64,000 nucleotides of DNA from Cryptomeria japonica (Eukaryota; Streptophyta; Pinopsida; Cupressales; Cupressaceae). The stretch covers positions 6,953,001-7,017,000 of the forward strand of contig NC_081414.1 in NCBI RefSeq assembly GCF_030272615.1, written 5' to 3'. The position numbers and the translations under genes are program-made. How positions within the stretch are numbered: the stretch's first letter is position 1; each line of letters opens with the position of its first letter. Below are positions 57,792 through 64,000 of the stretch, piece after piece. The notes beneath the pieces are model-generated. The model was given only the letters and a program-made list of their open reading frames with translations, was not told where the DNA came from and made no database searches.

Positions 57792-60700
57792 ATGAAGGTT
57801 CTCTCATGGAACATGAGGGGCCTCAACAACCCCCAAAAGCAATATGCTCTTAAGAATTATATTTCTGAAAATAAAATTATGGTCCTTCTTCTCCAAGAAG
57901 TTAAGATGTCTATGTCTTCCTTTTCCCTTATTGCTGGGAAAATTTGGCCTGGTGCTAAGTTTGTTATCAGTGATGCTACTGGAGCCTCTGGTGGCTTGGT
58001 CACCATGTGGGACCCCTCCCATTTTTTTAGCAATCTTCTCTCCTTCTCGACCAACCTTTTGGTCTCTAAACTCTCTTCCCCAATGGACTCCTGCCTTCTC
58101 GTTAATATTTATGCCCCCAATGTCAGATCAGGTAGATTAAATCTCTAGAATGACATAACTGCTCTAATACAAAATAATGTCAATGCCCATTGGTTGATTG
58201 TAGGTGATTGCAACTCTCCTTTGATCCCCTCTGAGAAGTTGGGAGGCCTTCCAGAGTACTGTGACAACATGACTGATCTTGCCAAATTCATTGGCAGGAA
58301 TGGGTTGATGGATGTGGAACTAATGGGGCAAAAATTCACTTGGTCCAATCTTAGGAAGGGAAAGATTCTTATTTAGGTCAGACTTGATAGATTTTTGATC
58401 TCGAGCAATTGGGGAATTGGTCCCTCCTTGAAGCTCACCGCCCTCCCCAGAACGGTCTCTAACCACAACCCCCTGCTCCTCTAGAATACCACAAATGTTG
58501 CAAGGAAAAATCATCCTTTTTGGTATGAAATTATGTGGAACTCTCATCCAGAGTTCAAGGATTGCATTAAAAGATGGTGGAGCACCAACATACCAGGCAC
58601 ACCTATGTTTAGGATTGCCTAGAAGCTCGACTTGGTCAAACAAAACGTTTGAGGTTGGAACAAATACACCTTCGGGGATATCTTCAAGCAAAAAAAGGAC
58701 CTTAATAGTAAACTGTCTGTTATCCAAGAGCACATTGATCAAGGTGACTCCCTTGAAGCTACCCATATGGAGGAGGTTGCTCCCACAGAAAATGGAAGGA
58801 AAACTCCAACAAAGAAGAACTCTACTGGAAGCAGAAATCCAGGGTTCAATGGCTCAAAGAGGGTGACAAGAAGACAACTTTCTTTCACAACTCTGCTATT
58901 ATCCATAGGCGTAGAAACCACATCTCCTCCCTCATGGATGACAACAATCGGGTGGTCAATGATGTAGATAGTTTGAGCAGACTAACTACCAACTATTTTG
59001 CCACTTTATTTAGGGAAGATGGTGACTTGGGGGCCCCTGTTGGGGAGGATCTTCTCAACTGCCTCCCACCACCCCTCTCGGTGGAAGATAACAACCTTAT
59101 TTTGGCCCCTTTTTCTGAGGAGGAAGTCAAGTCTGCTATTTTTTCTATGGATTCCTTCAAAGCCCCGGGTCTTGATGGTTTCCCCTCGACTTTTTCCAAG
59201 ATTTATGGGATGTGGTGGGCCCTGATGTTGTTTTGGCTACTAGGGATTTTTTTAGATCTCGAAGGCTCCTCAACAAGGTCAATCACACCTTCATTTCCCT
59301 TGTTCCTAAAATTTAGGAGGCGTCTACTCTCAAGGACATCCGCCCTATCAGTCTCTACAATACTATTTATAAAATCTTTAGCAAAGTTCTTGTTAATAGG
59401 CTCAAACCTTTCTTGGATCCTTTGATTAGACCTTTTCAGAAGGGTTTTGTCCTGGGTAGATAGATTCTTGATGCGGTCATCTCTACTCATGAGATTATTC
59501 ACTCCATGGATAAGTGTCATCAACTGGGGATGGTGCTCAAGCTTGATATCTCCAAGGCTTATGATAGAGTCAACTGGAACTTCCTTTCCAAAGTTATAAA
59601 AGCCATGGGGTTTGGAGATAAACTCATCAAACTTATTGGGGAATGCATATCTACTGTCACCTATGCTATGCTTCTCAACGGGAGCCCCCCGGAGAAGTTC
59701 AGGGCCTCTAGAGGGTTGCAACAAGGGGATCCTATATCCCCTTACCTTATCATCATCCTTGTAGAAGTGTTGGCTTCTAACTTGAACTCTATGGTTCTCA
59801 GGGGAGCTCTACTGGGCATCAAACCTACCACTACGGCACCCCCCAATGTTCTGCAGTAGTTCGTCGATGACACTATTATTTTTGGTATCTCCTCTGTTTG
59901 GGAAGCTAAGGCTTGGAAATCCTTTCTCAACTCCTGTACTCTGGCCTCTGGCCAACACATTAACTATGAAAAGAGCAGAATTTACTTCTTTCACACTCAT
60001 GTCCAACTCCAAGATAAAGTCTGCAGAATCCTTGGTTGTTAAAAGGCCTCCCTCCCTGGCACCTACCTGGGCCTCCCCTTGACTGTTAAAGATGTCTCTA
60101 ATTCCTTCCAGATTTTTATCCTCAAAAGAATGTAGAAGAAGTTGGCTAGTTCGAAAGGTAGATTCCTCAGTAGTGCTGGGAAATTGCAGCTGCTCTCCTC
60201 CTCCCTCTAGGGGATCGCTATGTACTTTCTCTCCCTTTTAAAGATTTTTGCGGCTATGGCTACTAAGATTGAAAATATCCAAAAGACTTTCCTCTAAATA
60301 GGAATGGAAGAAAATAAGATGCTCGCCTTGGTGGGATGGGACAAAGTTTGTCTTCCGAAGGCCATGGGCGATTTGGGAACCCACGAGATCTCTAGGTTCA
60401 ATAAGGCCCTTACGACCAAAATTGCCTGGAAGCTACTGAACAAGGATACAAATTGGAGTAGGATCATCAGGGCCAAGTACCTGGGTAATGGGGACTTTTC
60501 CTCTGTACTAAAAGAGGAGGGCCTTCCTAGGGGTTCCAAAATTTGGAATAACATCTTGAGCTGCAGGGACCCTTTATCTCATGGCTTGAGGTGGCTTATT
60601 GGAAATGGTAGGAATATTCTCTTCTGGGAGGATTGTTGGTTATGAGAGAGAGCCCTTGCTTCTTCCCCCTCCCTGAGAAGGCTCCAGGATGCCACCAAAA

Positions 60701-61974
60701 GCTTTTTTGGTGAAAGGGTCAGTGATTATTTCAGCAACCACACTTGGAGAGCCTTGGAGGATTGCTGCATTGATCACCCCTTCCTCCTCCCTACTGCTAG
60801 AGAGCTCCAGAATCTTTTGGCTGGTATGTTCCTCCCCCTTTTTCCTAGGGAGGATAGATTCATTTGGAAGTGGGACCCCTTTGGAGACTTCTTTCTCAGA
60901 ACTACCTGCACCAACTTACTTAGAGAACCTGTTTACACCTCTATCTGGAAAGAGGTCTTGAATCCCCAACTCATCCCCAAGGTTAATTTCTTCTGGTGGA
61001 CTGCTCTCCTCAATAAAATTTTGACCCAAGATAATTTGGTCAAGTGAGGATTCCAATTCCCTAACAAATGCAACCTCTGCAAAAATGATGAGGAAAGTCT
61101 TGCTCATCTCTTCCTCCACTGTGCCTTCACTCAGGAGCTCTGAGGGATGGTCTACAACAAGCTCAATATCTGTTGGATTATGAATGATAATTTGTTAAAT
61201 TTGTCCCAGGAGTTTCGGGGCCCCTCTTCCAACCCCCCCACGTGAGATGGAGTATCTGGAAGGAAAGGAATGATAGGATATTCAGAGACAAAGAGGCCTC
61301 TGTGGAAACCGTGTTTGCTCGATTCCTTAAGTTGATTCTTGAGAATATCTCTGTTTCTAAAACCCGGATGACGTCCAAGCCCCCCTCTACCTGGGACTAG
61401 GAAATTGCTAGATGTGGGAACCTTCCCCCTCATTATCTCTTTTTGACTGCTCTAATAGACTCCTAAGACAAAGCACGGTCTTGTCCTCTCCGGCTATACA
61501 TTTCAAACTCAATTTTGATGGGGCTGCCAGGGGGGCCTGGCTGCTGGTGGAGGGGTTATCAGATCCTATTTGGGGGCCCTTGTTGCTTCTTATGTGGGTA
61601 ACCTGAATGGGAATTCCTCTAATCAGGCTGAAGCTATAGCCTAAGCCTGGGGAATTCGCCTTGCCCTCACCATGGGAATCAAGATTATGGACATTGAGGG
61701 TGACTCCAAGCTCATCATTGATGTTGTCAAAGGACAAAATAAGCTTAATTGGACAATTGAGGGAACCACCAGGGACACCCTGAGGCTCATCTCTGGGCTT
61801 GACTCGTTCATAATTATGCATGTCTTCAGAGAAGGCAACAGTGTGGTAGATGCCCTAGTAGCCATTGGTCTAAACCTCTCAGGATTGATATGTTGGAGGA
61901 GTCACAATTCCCTCTTGGACCATGTTAACTTCCTTCTTCAGGAAGAGAAATCCAAAATCTTTACTAATGATTGA
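57792..61974 (+). pseudogene. LINE M ORF2 (endonuclease, reverse transcriptase, RNase H)
   Basis: Endonuclease: MKVLSWNMRGLNNPQKQYAL, LLLQEVKM, LIVGDCNSPL (family GDFN) and SNHNPLLL (family SDHxP, Asp changed to Asn). RT: FKAPGLDGFPSTFSKI (59160), LKLDISKAYDRVNW (59540), GLQQGDPISPYL (59715) and catalytic FVDDTIIFG (59861). A zinc-like C-terminal block CNLCKNDEESLAHLFLHC lies at 61071-61124. RNase H: FKLNFDGAARG (61510), IKIMDIEGDSKLIIDVVKG (61680) and HVFREGNSVVDALV. More than ten stops and several frameshifts; many stops fit CAG/CGA/TGG transitions. ORF1 and ORF2 are separated by 297 bp. Confidence 0.93.
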
Positions 61975-62292
61975 GCGGCTGCCAAGTGCTTCCCTTACCC
62001 TCCTCTCTTCCCTCGGGGTAGTCTGGAGGTGTTGGTTTCATAATTCAAATTTTGGGAATATCCCTTCAATCCTTTTTGATGTGGTAAGGACTCATTCGGC
62101 CAAGCTAGTGATGATGCACGTGTTGTTGTGTTGGCAATTCCTTTGGGCTTGCAAAGTCATGATGAGGTACGATTGGATTGGTAACGTGTTGGTTGGCGTT
62201 GGTATTTTCTAGCTCTTAATAACTCGTAACTAGGAAATTATTTCTAAAAGTGAAATCATTTTTTCCCATGCGCCCAACTTCATTCCTATTTA

Positions 62293-64000
62293 TTGACACC
62301 GGGCTTGTACACTTCCCATTTTATCTTCTTGGCTTGCTTCTCGAAGGGTCTTTACAACTTTCTCTGTGCTAATTTTTTCATGACTAAAGAATCTCTATTG
62401 GCAAAGGATATGGGGGGCCACGGAGTTAGATATGAACCAGATAATCTGGATGATTTTAAAAATGACCCCCTGGTCTGGAATTTCTGCATTGAAGGTGGGG
62501 TTGCCAATTTTTTGGAATGCCTAAAGGGCCATGATGAGCAGTTCTCGGCTGATTTTTCCTCCTCCTGGTCTGGGAGGCGTGTCTCGGTTGACGGTATTGC
62601 CTTTCATGTCTTTGAGAAGACTATTTCCCAGGCTACGAAGCTGACCCTTAACAGCCTCCGCTGGAAGAGTACCAGCCATGTTGCAAATAGAGAAGGTTTG
62701 AAATGATTCTCCTGTAACCGCGAAGAACCCATCAAGATACAAGGTGAGTTTGCTCGGGAGGTGCTCAAACACCCATGGAACATGATCTACCTTATGATCA
62801 TGAAGTACTTCACTCTCGAAGGTAGGAATAAGGTATTCTACTACTATCATTTGCCCCTCCTCAATCACTTCCGCAACAATGATTTGCTTTGTCTATTGTT
62901 TTATTTACTGCACTCTATAGAAAATTCTATTAAAGACACCATGGATCCCAAGCATGGGGATGAGTCACCCTACCTCCTTCACTAGGGCCTCATTTACAGG
63001 TTGTATAAATTCCATGAGGCCCTTTGCCCCGCCCCCCCATAACCTTTTGCTCTCTCAGCCCCCCATGCCTACTCCTCAGCAGCTTGCGGCCCTATCTATG
63101 ACATTCCCTAGATTCTTCCACTATCCTCATAAGAGCTTTGCTATGGCCACCATGTCCCTGCCTGCTTATGCCTTGACAATTTCCTTATCGGCGGTCTCCC
63201 CCAGTTTAACTTTGTTAGCCTCTCCTAGTGCTTCCCGCTCCCTGTCCAAGGGTAAAGGCAAAACCCCTATTAAACATAAATGTATTGTCTTTGATGACAA
63301 TTCTTCCTCTGAGAATGCTGAGAATGACAATCCTTCCCTTGATTGTGAGGTTAAAAGGATATCCTCCAGACTAGCTTCCAAAAGCTATAAAAAGAAGACC
63401 TCAATGATTGAGAATTTGGACTCCGAGGAGGACCCCATTGGGGAGGAGGGAGAGGACCTTAATACCACTATGGGGGCCCCTGATGGGGATGTTGTGGATG
63501 TGAATATGACTAGGGACCCCATGGTTCCGACCACTATTGGTGCTGCTGATATGGGTAACTCTGAAATGTAAACCCAGGACCCCATTGATGTTAAGGATAC
63601 AACCCCTATGAATACGAGAACTGAGGGTGTCATGGGCGAGGAAATTTATGATAACAAAGCCTTGGACTCTGGTAACTTGGACCCGGATATAAAAATGGTT
63701 GAACAGGTGATGCAATCTATCCCCTTGATGGGCCTGGTTAATGACATTGATAACTCCCCTGTTGGAGATGTGCCCAAAGAGATCGAAGAGACTACGAATG
63801 ACATGGTTGCTGAGAACCCCCAGGATGTCCCTACTTTTCAGCAAATTAAAAAGTTGAGCACAGATGTGTTGGATATCACACAGAGGATTGAGAACCTCGA
63901 CCCTGTGCTTGAATTGAAGACTATCAAGGATGATGTCAACTGGCTCAAGAACAAGATGGAGGCTTGGGAAGCCAAAATGGTGAGCCTTAACAAATTCCAT
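62293..64000 (+). pseudogene. ORF N: uncharacterised transposon-associated protein, runs off the right edge
   Basis: One frame runs from 62293 to 63040 with stops at 62704 (CGA to TGA) and 62983 (CAG to TAG). It contains HGVRYEPDNLDDFKNDPLVW, FAREVLKHPWNMIYLMIMKY and FTLEGRNKVFYYYHLPLLNH, a Trp/Tyr-rich helical region. A shift in a C run near 63030 moves it to another frame with a Pro/Ser linker, KGKGKTPIKHK, a Ser/Asp/Glu/Lys-rich part, and a terminal coiled coil (IKKLSTDVLDITQRIENL, DDVNWLKNKMEAWEAK). A stop lies at 63569. Function unknown. It may be a third ORF or the 3' part of LINE M, or the first ORF of another element. The 318 bp before it show no gene. Confidence 0.6.

Overview
The window looks like intergenic DNA from a large, repeat-rich seed-plant nuclear genome. 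A gymnosperm, perhaps a conifer outside Pinaceae, is my best guess. The reasons are long LTRs, Copia, Gypsy and plant-type LINE sequences inserted into one another, no recognisable single-copy host gene, and a decayed piece of plastid DNA (ndhB plus trnI-CAU). The species is not proven. Almost every coding region is a broken transposon gene.

The layout is a set of nested insertions that can be read from target-site duplications (TSDs) and from reading frames that resume on the far side of each insertion. Outermost is LINE A (minus strand). Its ORF2 starts at 55625, stops at 55294 and resumes at 1207. The 54-kb gap is Copia element B (minus; 1208-55293, TSD ggtca/ggtcc). The 3' LTR of B is itself split at 2229/51080 by Gypsy element C (minus; 2230-51074, TSD aaaaa). 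Inside C lie: (i) a truncated Gypsy D (40946-45072) inserted in the RNase H end of C; (ii) a nuclear plastid fragment (about 4860-7427 and 11115-11755) interrupted by a 3.7-kb solo LTR, F (7428-11114, TSD attag); (iii) element E (minus, about 12449-40733), which carries a long ORF of unknown function and no visible pol.

Element E is interrupted by solo LTR G (15656-17279, TSD tttcg), by element H (minus; 18094-35450, TSD ctatt) and by the small young element L (minus; 36189-39252, TSD agcac). H has LTRs, PBS, PPT, a zinc-knuckle gag-like region and another orphan ORF, but no protease, integrase or RT. H is interrupted by solo LTR I (19927-23046, TSD gactt/gattt), which contains solo LTR J (20557-21743, TSD cattc), and by Copia K (plus; 25021-32355, TSD agtta/agttc). 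The deepest chain is A > B > C > E > H > I > J, seven levels. The E-in-C step is the least secure because its borders are microsatellites, not TSDs.

Right of the stack, 56287-61974 is a plus-strand LINE (M) with ORF1 (DUF4283-like plus CCHC knuckle) and ORF2 (endonuclease, RT, RNase H). From 62293 to the window end is a broken ORF (N) with a helical N-terminal domain, a charged linker and a terminal coiled coil. N, E and H share this general architecture. These pol-less elements with a large uncharacterised ORF are the most interesting candidates in the window. No CRISPR, rRNA or intact cellular protein-coding gene was found.
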